A stretch of 12,579 bases of DNA from Desulfobacteraceae bacterium (GCA_030597505.1 JAUVRS010000045.1:1-12579); one strand, 5' to 3'; shown: positions 5,595-12,350, counted from the stretch's first letter. The notes: a model not told the origin generated them from the letters alone. Numbers and translations: made by a program.

Positions 5595-7193
5595 TTACCC
5601 CTCATTTTGACCGCCCGCCCCAATCTCGCCTAAAAGGCTGTAAAGCATGACATCCCGGCTTTTTCCCTTCACCCTGACCGCCTCTAGCTGTTCCATTTGA
5701 TAGGCGCCCGCGACCAAATCCCGGGTGGTCTGGCTCAGGATAATATCGCATGAAAAATCTTTGGTCAGTCCTTGAATCCGGGAAGCCAAGTTCACCGTGT
5801 CTCCCACCAGGGCATAAGAACTTCTTTCTTTGCTGCCGATAATCCCTGCCAGCACCGCGCCGCTATGAATACCGATACCATGCCGAAATGGCGCGATCCC
5901 CTGAGCCTCGAACCGCTCATTCAGGAGGGCTAGTCTTTTTTTCATGTCAATCGCTGCCCGGACAGCCCTATCCGGATGATCTTCATGGGGAAGAGGGGCC
6001 CCGAATACCGCCTCGATCTCGTCACCCACATATTGAAGGATCAGCCCTTGATTTTCTTTGATGGCCTCGGCCATTTCGGAAAAATAAAGGTTCATGATGC
6101 TCACCACTTGTTTGGGGTGGGTGGACTCCACAAAAGGAGTAAAATCCCTGAGATCTGAAAAGAGCAGCGTCGCCCGCCTCATCTCCCCGTCCAACGAAAC
6201 CCTGCCGGCCAGGATCTCATCTCGTATCTCGCGGCTAATATACCTTCCAAAGGATTCCTTTATTTCCTCCGACTCCTTCAACCCTTTGATCATCTTGCCA
6301 AATCCTTCCCCAACGGCCCCTATCTCATCATTTGACACGACCTCGATGTGGACATCAAAGTTTCCTTTGCCTACTTCTTTCATTGAGGTTTCCATCTCCT
6401 TTAATGGGGCCGAGACGCTTTTTGAGACAAATAGAGACAACACCACAGATATGACGACACCGACTGCCATGATAAAGATAATCTGAAACAGCAAACCTGA
6501 AATAATCTGCCCTCCTATTACGGGATCCGCTCCCTCCAAAGCCTTTGCCTTACTGTAGGCTGAAACCCCAAGTAGGATAAGTGGAATCAAGCCGGTCATG
6601 AGAAAGACAACCAGAAGACGCGCCCTCACGCTCAGTCTGAAAACATCTGCGACCTGACTGAGGTCTCCGTCAGGAAAAAACATAGGAAGTTTTTTTCGCC
6701 AGAGATGTTCCATGGCAAAGTAGATGAAAAGGGTTGTTATGGATCCTCCGATGACGGTAATACCAAGGAACGTCCCCAGGCTGTCGGCAAGGGTCAGCGG
6801 TGCCAATCCAAAAAATATTTGGTCAACAACCGGTATAAACATTCCAAAGATGCACCCGGCCATAATCCAGCCCACCAGACTTAATGCAGCCATTACCGGG
6901 GCACACTGAAGGGCCTTTCTCTTGAGTTGGTCCGCTGATGTCCGATCGAGGCCGTCCACTGGCAACTCGCGATTCAGGGCTTGATACAAAGGGCGAGACC
7001 ACCGGTTATTTATCATCACAACAACAACAAAAATGAATACCATCCCAATGGCAAGAGAGATAAAACCGTGAAATACAAGACCTTCTCCCCGTGTTTTATC
7101 AATGCCTACATTGGTATAGGCGAAATAGAAAAAAGCCAACATCGCTCCACTCAGATTCCCTAAAACATTCAAGGAAATTATCTTGAATTTCAT
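5595..7193 (-). CDS. membrane-bound class III adenylate/guanylate cyclase with HAMP domain
   Basis: Makes a cyclic nucleotide from ATP or GTP at the cytoplasmic face of the membrane. The 532 residues show about six membrane segments (near 7-27, 39-61, 97-121, 137-160, 190-213, 228-256), a HAMP linker (about 253-306) and a cyclase domain (about 338-500). Metal-binding Asp347 (FSDLRDFT) and Asp391 (YVGDE) are present, as are the transition-state Asn468 and Arg472 in GDTVNLASR. The purine-selecting lysine expected a few residues before the second metal Asp is Gln387, while Asp465 in GDTVN is retained, so base preference is uncertain. ATG 7193 has AGGGGG 7 nt upstream. Its neighbours are an antiporter and an M23-like protein upstream and the dehydrogenase downstream. 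What the membrane part senses is unknown. Confidence 0.9.
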   Translation of the reverse strand: MKFKIISLNVLGNLSGAMLAFFYFAYTNVGIDKTRGEGLVFHGFISLAIGMVFIFVVVVMINNRWSRPLYQALNRELPVDGLDRTSADQLKRKALQCAPVMAALSLVGWIMAGCIFGMFIPVVDQIFFGLAPLTLADSLGTFLGITVIGGSITTLFIYFAMEHLWRKKLPMFFPDGDLSQVADVFRLSVRARLLVVFLMTGLIPLILLGVSAYSKAKALEGADPVIGGQIISGLLFQIIFIMAVGVVISVVLSLFVSKSVSAPLKEMETSMKEVGKGNFDVHIEVVSNDEIGAVGEGFGKMIKGLKESEEIKESFGRYISREIRDEILAGRVSLDGEMRRATLLFSDLRDFTPFVESTHPKQVVSIMNLYFSEMAEAIKENQGLILQYVGDEIEAVFGAPLPHEDHPDRAVRAAIDMKKRLALLNERFEAQGIAPFRHGIGIHSGAVLAGIIGSKERSSYALVGDTVNLASRIQGLTKDFSCDIILSQTTRDLVAGAYQMEQLEAVRVKGKSRDVMLYSLLGEIGAGGQNEG

Positions 7194-7267
7194 AGTGATC
7201 CCCCTGGGGCCTGCGACCGGACTCTCTTATTTACCTCTCTAAACATTCAGAAAACCCTTTCATATGA

Positions 7268-7357
7268 TCAGCCAAAGGCCTCTTTGACGTTTTCCAGTTC
7301 ACTCACCAAACGGTCTATCCGCGCGGATCTTTCAGAGTTGGGGGTTACGTAAGCCAT
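7268..7357 (-). CDS. possible 29-residue small protein overlapping the end of the M23-like gene
   Basis: An ATG at 7357 opens a 29-codon frame ending at TGA 7268. It overlaps the last 26 bp of the M23-like gene in another frame. The peptide continues as an amphipathic, charged helix (SERSARIDRLVSELENVKEAFG) and its composition looks protein-like rather than random. The ribosome site is weak (ATGGGCG just upstream), and an in-frame ATG lies 9 nt earlier. It could be a real small coiled-coil protein, an out-of-frame C-terminus of the M23-like protein lost by an indel, or chance. Confidence 0.28.
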   Translation of the reverse strand: MAYVTPNSERSARIDRLVSELENVKEAFG

Positions 7358-8003
7358 AACGCCCATCCATGACATTTAGGGGGTCCAACAGGGTCAGCGT
7401 GTCTGGGGTCCCTATTGTATCCCAGTCGAGTTTATTATAGGAGATAGCCTTGGAGGTCCATCCGATCGAGATGTGCAGCTGGGGAAACATGTTGACTTTT
7501 GGCTCATGTGAATCAGCCAAAGTTCCAATGATGTCACCTTCTTTCAAAATCCTGCCAACGCAAAGATCGTGATGTGGGACCGTATGGCCATAAATCGTGC
7601 AAAATTTGGTGTTATCACCATGGGAAAGGCTATGTTCTATAATCACGGACTTGGCCAAGAAGTCCTTGATAATTCCGACAACCATGCCCTCATAGAATAC
7701 GGGGATCTTTGTTTTTTTGTCAAGACGGTGGATTCCCCCCGACCGGTCACTGTAAAAACATAGATCCAGCCCCTCATGAAGGGTCTCCCGCTTTCCTTTA
7801 TCGCCCCACCATTTGTCCGGTGCGTTAAACAACATGCCGGGGCAAAAGATCCATTCCTCAAAGCCGCGTTCATCCAGGATATTTTCCCGGACAAAAAATT
7901 CAGTGAATCGCGATTTTTTTAGAGACAGGGTCTTGGAAAACACCAAATTCTTACGACCTGTGATTTTGGAGAGATAACCGGGACCATTGCATGAGATTGG
8001 CAA
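7332..8003 (-). CDS. M23-like (LytM/duplicated hybrid motif) protein, probably altered active site
   Basis: Resembles M23 zinc metallopeptidases, which cut peptidoglycan cross-links. In 223 residues I see His76 and Asp80 in HEGLD (zinc ligands), the YGH motif ending at His140, the turn VGRILKEGDIIG (149-160), and QLHISIG (175-181) with the third zinc ligand His177. The first histidine of the usual HxH pair, a catalytic residue, is Gln175, so activity is doubtful. No signal peptide or membrane segment is seen, which is unusual for a wall enzyme. The start is uncertain: 8003 is TTG with only a poor GGGG/AGGG site; in-frame TTG/GTG codons at residues 20-21 are alternatives, and the frame stays open upstream to a TAA near 8037 without an ATG. 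It lies 102 bp after the antiporter gene. Confidence 0.68.
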   Translation of the reverse strand: MPISCNGPGYLSKITGRKNLVFSKTLSLKKSRFTEFFVRENILDERGFEEWIFCPGMLFNAPDKWWGDKGKRETLHEGLDLCFYSDRSGGIHRLDKKTKIPVFYEGMVVGIIKDFLAKSVIIEHSLSHGDNTKFCTIYGHTVPHHDLCVGRILKEGDIIGTLADSHEPKVNMFPQLHISIGWTSKAISYNKLDWDTIGTPDTLTLLDPLNVMDGRYGLRNPQL

Positions 8004-8105
8004 ACCCTGGCCCCGCCGGAGACATCCCAGAATACTTTAATAGAGAAACATATAAGATTTGCCATCGTGTCTCAAGAATAAATATCGTCAACGTTCTGAG
8101 GGGGC

Positions 8106-9575
8106 TCAATTTTGGCCATACACAATTTCCCAGTCACGGTCGAAAGGAGTGTCCAAAGGGGTAAAGTTGAGCGTTTGAGTCGGGCCTGTGCCCGGCATCT
8201 GATTTTCACCCGGACACCAAAGCCGCACAGTGATAGCCGGCATTGCCGTTGATCCGGGAGGGGTGTCATTATGCCAAATTTCCCGCTCCTCGATTACCTT
8301 CCAAACCGTCCCCTCCAGCCGGTTTTTCACCCGCTCGCCAACCCGGGGCAGCCCTAGTCGTTCCCGAAGATCCTTGAAACGGTAAATGGGGCGCCTGCCT
8401 TCGGCAAGGATCTTTTCGCCCAGTATCTTGATGCCAATGGCACCTATGGGAGCGGTTATGATAATCGAGAGCACTGCCACGGCAAGGATCACCTGCCCCC
8501 CCGGCAGCCCGGCGGCAAGCGGGACAGCACCGATCGCAGCCTGCACCGTGGCCTTGGGGATGTAGGCCACGACTGAAAACAGTTTTTCTCTCCAATCGAG
8601 GTCTGTCCCCGCCAGGGAGATGTAGGTGCCGATGCTGCGAAAAAAGAGCCCAAAAAGAATGACCACTGCCCCCGCAAACCCGGCATTCCATGCAACCGTG
8701 ATGTCAACCTGTGCACCAACCAACACAAAAAGGAGCAACTCTGCAAAAACCCACAATTTTTTTAGTTTGCCGGAAATAATGTGTGCAATGGACTCCTCCT
8801 TCTCCAGAATGATAAATCCAATGGCCATCACCCCCAACAACCCTGCGACGGGGACTATTCCTTGAAGGGTTTGCTCGAGCCACATCAGACCGATGGCCGT
8901 TCCCAACACGATGATGGTACGTCTTGGTGGCTTGAGGTCATAGCGACGAAAGAGACGATAGAGCAAATAACCCGGTACGAGGCCCGAAATGATGCCCAGG
9001 GTGATAGAGACCGGGATACTACCGAGGTGCCACAGCCAGTTCACAGCGCCGCCCCCGGCAACGCCCATAAGAATGGTAAAGATGACAATCACAAACACGT
9101 CATCAAGCGAGCTTGCAGCCAGGACCAGCGTGGGAATCCCCTTATCCGCACCCTTGCCGCGCTCCATAAATTCAATCATCAACGGGACCACCACCGCCGG
9201 TGAAACCGCCCCGAGAATGCAACCCAGAATGGCGGCTTCGAGCCAGGTGAGACCAAGCAGGGGAGGGGCAAGAAGAGTGACAGCCCCTATCTCCAGTAAT
9301 GCGGGGACGCAACTCATGGTTATGGCTGCAGAACCCACCCTGTTCAGTGTATCCCGTCTGAGTTCGAAACCGGCCCGAAGCAGGATCACGATAAGCGCGA
9401 TCATACGAAAATCACCCGAGACCTGCGCCATGTCCGGTGCAAGAAAATCCAGTACGTGTGGCCCTACAAGGACCCCGGCTAAAAGCATACCCAACAGCCC
9501 GGGCAGTTTTAGCCTTCTAAAAAGCACGTCCCCCAACAGACCTGCCATCACGATCAGTGCCAAACTTACTGCCAT
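8106..9575 (-). CDS. cation:proton antiporter, CPA2 (KefB/NapA-like) family
   Basis: Inner-membrane exchanger of Na+ or K+ for H+. The 489 residues have about twelve hydrophobic segments up to residue 392, then an approximately 95-residue soluble tail. Family marks are LPGLLGMLLAGVLVGPHVL (24-42), Glu95 in PALLEIG, AVSPAVVVP (123-131), the ion-binding Asp158-Asp159 pair in ASSLDDV, Arg313, and IPKATVQAAIGAVPLA (339-354) with a membrane lysine at 341. The Asp-Asp pair favours electrogenic CPA2 over electroneutral CPA1 exchangers. The tail (RFKDLRERLGLP to the end) is not a TrkA-N nucleotide-binding domain, so this is not a complete KefB/KefC; it resembles nothing I can name. ATG 9575 has AGGAG 9 nt upstream. 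It starts the minus-strand series, divergent from the HAD gene. Confidence 0.88.
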   Translation of the reverse strand: MAVSLALIVMAGLLGDVLFRRLKLPGLLGMLLAGVLVGPHVLDFLAPDMAQVSGDFRMIALIVILLRAGFELRRDTLNRVGSAAITMSCVPALLEIGAVTLLAPPLLGLTWLEAAILGCILGAVSPAVVVPLMIEFMERGKGADKGIPTLVLAASSLDDVFVIVIFTILMGVAGGGAVNWLWHLGSIPVSITLGIISGLVPGYLLYRLFRRYDLKPPRRTIIVLGTAIGLMWLEQTLQGIVPVAGLLGVMAIGFIILEKEESIAHIISGKLKKLWVFAELLLFVLVGAQVDITVAWNAGFAGAVVILFGLFFRSIGTYISLAGTDLDWREKLFSVVAYIPKATVQAAIGAVPLAAGLPGGQVILAVAVLSIIITAPIGAIGIKILGEKILAEGRRPIYRFKDLRERLGLPRVGERVKNRLEGTVWKVIEEREIWHNDTPPGSTAMPAITVRLWCPGENQMPGTGPTQTLNFTPLDTPFDRDWEIVYGQN

Positions 9576-9977
9576 TTATCAGTGCTCCTCTCGCTCGCTC
9601 TAAAAATGTTCCTCACAGCGGGCGCAAAAAAAACCCTGTCCACAAATAGTCAGGAGTCGTCCATACCAATAACGTCTCTATGACGGGTCCCATCCCCGGT
9701 CCATAGGATTGGCGGCCTATTTACCCAAAAGGAAAGGTCCTGTCAAGGAGCTAACGGAAATCGGGGGGCAAACCCTGCCCCCGTCAGAAGATAATCCGTC
9801 ACCTCAATAAGCTGATCGACCCCTATCATATCGAACATTTTTTTTATGTTAACGTTATTTTGGTACCTACAATTCAAGAAAGGCGAGTTTTCTCTGACGC
9901 GTACGGACAGGGGACGGGCGGTTCTGAAGGATCTTGATCTTTGGGATACAAAGGCCTAATCTATAATCAGAGGTTTT
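9576..9977. other. divergent intergenic region, no gene seen
   Basis: This 402-bp stretch separates the divergent antiporter and HAD genes and must hold both promoters. I find no convincing ORF and no strong -35/-10 pair for either gene. It contains an A8 tract near 9626-9633, a GC-rich hairpin at 9764-9782, a T8 tract near 9838-9845 followed by GTTAACGTT, and an upstream copy of a 13-bp word also found at the start of the HAD gene. No tRNA or known riboswitch is recognised. Confidence 0.6.
9764..9782. other. GC-rich hairpin in the antiporter-HAD intergenic region
   Basis: GGGGGCA (9764-9770) and TGCCCCC (9776-9782) form a perfect 7-bp stem around the 5-nt loop AACCC. Neither strand has a proper T tract after it (plus: GTCAGAAG; minus: GATTTCCG), so it is not a standard terminator. 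It could be a leader structure for the antiporter transcript. Confidence 0.45.
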
Positions 9978-10691
9978 ATGTCTATAAAAATTCGAGCAGT
10001 GACGTTTGACGCGTACGGAACCATCCTTCATCTGAAAAATCCATTCGAGCGCCTCATGAATCAGCTCCTGGGCATCGGGCTCAGGGTTCCGTTGGAAGCC
10101 GCAAAAGAGGCCTTTATACGCGAAATGGGCTATTACAAAAAACACCATTTGGAGGGGGTGGATCATAAAACCCTTCTCATGCTGCGTCACCGTTGTGTGG
10201 GGGTACTTTTTAGGAACCTGGCTAAGAATGGGTGCCAGACAGAGGTGGCGGCAGATCGTAAACTGGAGGTATTAATGAACTCCATCCGGTTTCAGCCCTT
10301 TGATGATGTGGTCCCGGTTTTGAATTGGTGCAAATCCAAAGGGCTCATGACCGGCGTCATATCCAACTGGGACTGTTCGCTACCAGAAATCTTGGAAGAT
10401 AGGCTGAACAGACACCGGTTTGGCCTCATCATGGTTTCGGCCATCGAGGGCATGGACAAATCAGACCCGGAAATATATCACCAGGCAGCAAAACGATTCG
10501 AGCTTTCCCCTTCACGTATCCTTCATATCGGAGATGAGATCGATAACGATCTTTACTCCCCTCAAAAGGCCGGTCTTCATGCGGTCCTCCTGGATCGGGA
10601 CGGGCGACAAAAAGACGCGAATGCCCCCTTTTTAAGAACGCTCACCGATTTACCTTTAATGATAGAAAGCCAAGCCTATCAACGCCCCTGA
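9978..10691 (+). CDS. HAD superfamily hydrolase, subfamily IA (HDHD3/dehalogenase-like)
   Basis: Phosphatase-type hydrolase that forms an aspartyl intermediate. In 237 residues the four HAD motifs are present: motif I VTFDAYGTI with nucleophile Asp11, motif II VISNWD with Ser129, motif III Lys161 in DKSDPEIY, and motif IV HIGDEIDND with Asp186 and Asp191. The second motif I position is Tyr13 rather than Asp, as in dehalogenase and HDHD3-type members, so a classic DxD phosphatase mechanism is not assured. The region between motifs I and II is a helical cap of IA type. ATG 9978 has AGAGG 4-5 nt upstream. The substrate is unknown. The 3' end overlaps the convergent crotonase gene by 13 bp, leaving no room for a separate terminator. 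Confidence 0.88.
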   Translation: MSIKIRAVTFDAYGTILHLKNPFERLMNQLLGIGLRVPLEAAKEAFIREMGYYKKHHLEGVDHKTLLMLRHRCVGVLFRNLAKNGCQTEVAADRKLEVLMNSIRFQPFDDVVPVLNWCKSKGLMTGVISNWDCSLPEILEDRLNRHRFGLIMVSAIEGMDKSDPEIYHQAAKRFELSPSRILHIGDEIDNDLYSPQKAGLHAVLLDRDGRQKDANAPFLRTLTDLPLMIESQAYQRP

Positions 10692-11461
10692 AAAAGAGGT
10701 TTTCGTTTTTCAAGGAGCGCGCTGATCCCCTCTTTTGCATCCTCCATTTCAAAAGTCCGCGACTGATAAAGGGCATCGATTTCTGCCGCAGCGCGTGGAT
10801 TCCACTGGAGATGGCGGTGAATGGCATGTTTGATCATCTTGACTGCCACGGGGGCTGCGGCCGCGATCTCCTCTGCCAGCTCCCAGGCCTTTGAAAGCAC
10901 CTGATTCCCTTCAAGTGCATAGTTTACCAGTCCGATCCCGGCCGCCTCTTCACCGTTTATCAAACGCCCGGTATAAAGGAGTTCATTGGCCCTGGGGAGC
11001 CCGATGATTTGGGGCAGCATATAGGATACGGCCATTCCGGCATGAAGACCGAGTCTTGAAAAATTGGCGCCATATTTTGATTGTTTATTGGCAACCCGGA
11101 TATCGCAGATAAGACAAAGACCAAACCCACCGCCAACCGCATGCCCATTCATGGCAGCGATGGTCGGTATTTCAAGTTCCTGGATCTCAAGAAACGGGCC
11201 GTAGGCATCCATGAGTGCCTGGTGGGGAAGACGGCCCTTGTTGTCAACGAGTCCACTCCTAAAATCGGCGCCGGAGCAAAAGGTATTCCCGCTTCCCGTG
11301 ATAATCAGACAGCGAAGCCCGGCATTGTCCTTGACCTGGCTGACGATCTCCCGAAAGGCCGGCATGGTCTCGTCATCCATGGCGTTTCGGTTGTCGGGCC
11401 GGTTAAGGGTGATCTGAGCAATGGTATCCTTGGTATCAAATAAAACAGGTGCATCTGACAT
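10679..11461 (-). CDS. enoyl-CoA hydratase/isomerase (crotonase) family protein
   Basis: Acts on an acyl-CoA thioester. The 260 residues match the usual crotonase length. The oxyanion-hole segments are present: CSGADF (62-67) and GHAVGGGFGL (106-115). The two catalytic glutamates of true hydratases are missing when aligned to rat mitochondrial hydratase: the first falls on Gly114, the second on Phe133 in YGANFSRLGLHAGM. The latter segment marks a subgroup seen in many crotonase paralogues, so the reaction may be isomerisation, hydrolysis or another thioester chemistry rather than water addition. ATG 11461 has AAGGAG 7-8 nt upstream. A predicted promoter with duplicated -10 box lies about 80-105 bp upstream. 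The gene is convergent with the HAD gene and divergent from the MarR gene. Confidence 0.88.
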   Translation of the reverse strand: MSDAPVLFDTKDTIAQITLNRPDNRNAMDDETMPAFREIVSQVKDNAGLRCLIITGSGNTFCSGADFRSGLVDNKGRLPHQALMDAYGPFLEIQELEIPTIAAMNGHAVGGGFGLCLICDIRVANKQSKYGANFSRLGLHAGMAVSYMLPQIIGLPRANELLYTGRLINGEEAAGIGLVNYALEGNQVLSKAWELAEEIAAAAPVAVKMIKHAIHRHLQWNPRAAAEIDALYQSRTFEMEDAKEGISALLEKRKPLFQGR

Positions 11462-11520
11462 GATAGACTCCTTTGAGTGGTATTATAGATTGGGATTTAA
11501 CCCCTCACCCGCGTGGGACC

Positions 11521-11550
11521 CTTTATTATAGGGAACTTTATTATAGGGAA
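11521..11550. repeat. perfect 15-bp tandem duplication containing a -10 box
   Basis: CTTTATTATAGGGAA occurs at 11521-11535 and again at 11536-11550 with no mismatch. Read on the minus strand each copy contains CCCTATAATAAAG, a consensus TATAAT. A third TATTATAG core lies at 11481-11488, nearer the crotonase start. Confidence 0.9.
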
Positions 11551-11567
11551 ATGGAGAAGAGAATCAA
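11540..11567 (-). promoter_or_regulatory. predicted sigma-70 promoter of the crotonase gene
   Basis: On the minus strand TTGATT (11567-11562) and a perfect TATAAT (11545-11540) are 16 bp apart; shifting the -35 by one to CTTGAT gives 17. The start site would fall near 11533, inside the second repeat copy, giving a leader of about 72 nt. The duplicated TATAAT at 11530-11525 has no good -35 at 17 bp and may be a decoy or a weak second start. Confidence 0.55.
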
Positions 11568-11724
11568 GTTTCGGATTTCACCGACGTGGCCTTTAGGCCC
11601 TGACCGGAGCTCGTTTATCAAACCAGGGCCGAGCCTCCTCCAATCGCCAAAGGATTTGGATAGCACGTCAGCTCCAGTGATATATGATTACCCGTTGTTT
11701 AGAAAATATCAAGGGAGGAGATCA

Positions 11725-11793
11725 TTGAACCGATTATACCCGGGTTCAAGGCGACCCTCGCACCATTTAAGCGGCCCGGGTGCTCGGGTTTGA
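11725..11793 (+). CDS. possible 22-residue leader peptide upstream of the MarR gene
   Basis: A strong purine-rich site, GGGAGGAG at 11713-11720, is followed 4 nt later by TTG at 11725 and a 22-codon frame (NRLYPGSRRPSHHLSGPGARV after the start) ending at TGA 11791. A 7-bp inverted repeat, TTGAACC (11725-11731) and GGTTCAA (11743-11749), covers the start codon and could modulate it. The MarR promoter lies downstream of it, so it would need its own promoter, which I cannot identify. It may be chance. Confidence 0.18.
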   Translation: MNRLYPGSRRPSHHLSGPGARV

Positions 11794-11855
11794 AATCCAA
11801 AAGGGGCTGTTACGAAAATGCGGGGAGACAAAACCCGGTTCTGAACATTTTTTTA

Positions 11856-11884
11856 TTGACACAAAAACCATTTTTTTCTACTAT
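11856..11884 (+). promoter_or_regulatory. sigma-70 promoter of the MarR gene
   Basis: TTGACA (11856-11861, perfect consensus) and TACTAT (11879-11884, 4 of 6) are 17 bp apart. The spacer is A/T-rich with a T7 run. Transcription would start near 11891, in the centre of the palindrome that follows, leaving a leader of about 16 nt with the ribosome binding site. Confidence 0.8.
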
Positions 11885-11896
11885 TTCGTATACGAA
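11885..11896. promoter_or_regulatory. 12-bp perfect palindrome, probable MarR operator
   Basis: TTCGTATACGAA directly abuts the -10 box and covers the predicted start site and the 5' edge of the Shine-Dalgarno. Short A/T-flanked palindromes over promoters are the usual binding sites of MarR proteins, and this one precedes a marR gene, so autorepression is the simplest reading. I found no second copy elsewhere in the window. Confidence 0.65.
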
Positions 11897-11906
11897 GGAG
11901 TTTGAC

Positions 11907-12320
11907 ATGACCCAGTACAATGACTGTATCATATTCCTGCTGTCAAAGGCCTATCAGAAGGCCCACAGCAATTTCAAAAAACAGCTTTTGCCCCACGGCC
12001 TGACCCCTGTCCAGCATCTGATCCTGGAAACCCTATGGAAAGAGGAAGGGCTTTCCCCCGGGGAAATCGGAAAACGGCTTGTCCTGGATAGACCCACCTT
12101 ATCCGGTGTCCTGAACCGAATGACGGAAAAGGGCTGGGTGATAAAAAAATCCGATGACGACGATAAGCGGGTTAGCCGGATCTACCTCAAAAGCAAGGCA
12201 AAGAGACTAAAACCCCTGCTGCTTAAAAAGAGGAAACTGGCCAACAAAGAAGTATTGAGCGGGTTGAACCGGGAAGAAAAAGTCCTGTTAAAGAGACTTC
12301 TCAGGGATGTCAAAGGCTGA
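11907..12320 (+). CDS. MarR family transcriptional regulator
   Basis: Dimeric winged-helix DNA-binding protein of 137 residues, normal for the family. Helices at 5-30 form part of the dimer interface. The helix-turn-helix spans about 32-75 (LTPVQHLILETLW, then LSPGEIGKRLVLDRPTLSGVLNRM), followed by the wing with the acidic/Arg motif DDDDKRVSRIYL (83-94) and a basic C-terminal helix. ATG 11907 is chosen because GAAGGAG lies 6 nt upstream and the promoter and palindrome fall directly before it; the frame stays open further upstream to 11790, but that would place the promoter inside the gene. It probably represses itself and perhaps the downstream Fe-S gene, or the divergent crotonase. MarR proteins often respond to CoA thioesters or aromatic acids; the ligand here is unknown. 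Confidence 0.92.
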   Translation: MTQYNDCIIFLLSKAYQKAHSNFKKQLLPHGLTPVQHLILETLWKEEGLSPGEIGKRLVLDRPTLSGVLNRMTEKGWVIKKSDDDDKRVSRIYLKSKAKRLKPLLLKKRKLANKEVLSGLNREEKVLLKRLLRDVKG

Positions 12321-12350
12321 TTTTCTTTGTGGCTATATTTTGATACGACT

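Larger units (their letters stand above)
11462..11906. other. divergent intergenic region between crotonase and MarR genes
   Basis: 445 bp without a supported gene. It holds the minus-strand crotonase promoter with a 15-bp tandem duplication, a middle part (about 11600-11700) where I see nothing, a short TTG-started frame behind a strong SD-like sequence with an overlapping hairpin (11725-11793), and the MarR promoter with its palindrome at the right end. A longer plus-strand frame (11473-11793) lacks a credible start and contains the repeats, so I do not call it. Confidence 0.6.

Noticed and set aside
5567..5603. Inverted repeat GAGGGG/CCCCTC around the cyclase stop codon as a terminator
   Set aside because: Only 6 bp with a 25-nt loop and no T tract; not convincing.
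9962..9967. Perfect TATAAT just before the HAD gene as its -10 box
   Set aside because: A start site from it would fall about 4 nt before the ATG, after the AGAGG ribosome site, and no -35 lies at 16-18 bp. Probably chance.
11473..11793. 106-codon plus-strand frame in the crotonase-MarR gap
   Set aside because: It would start with TTG without a ribosome site, crosses the tandem repeats and the crotonase promoter, and shows no domain features.
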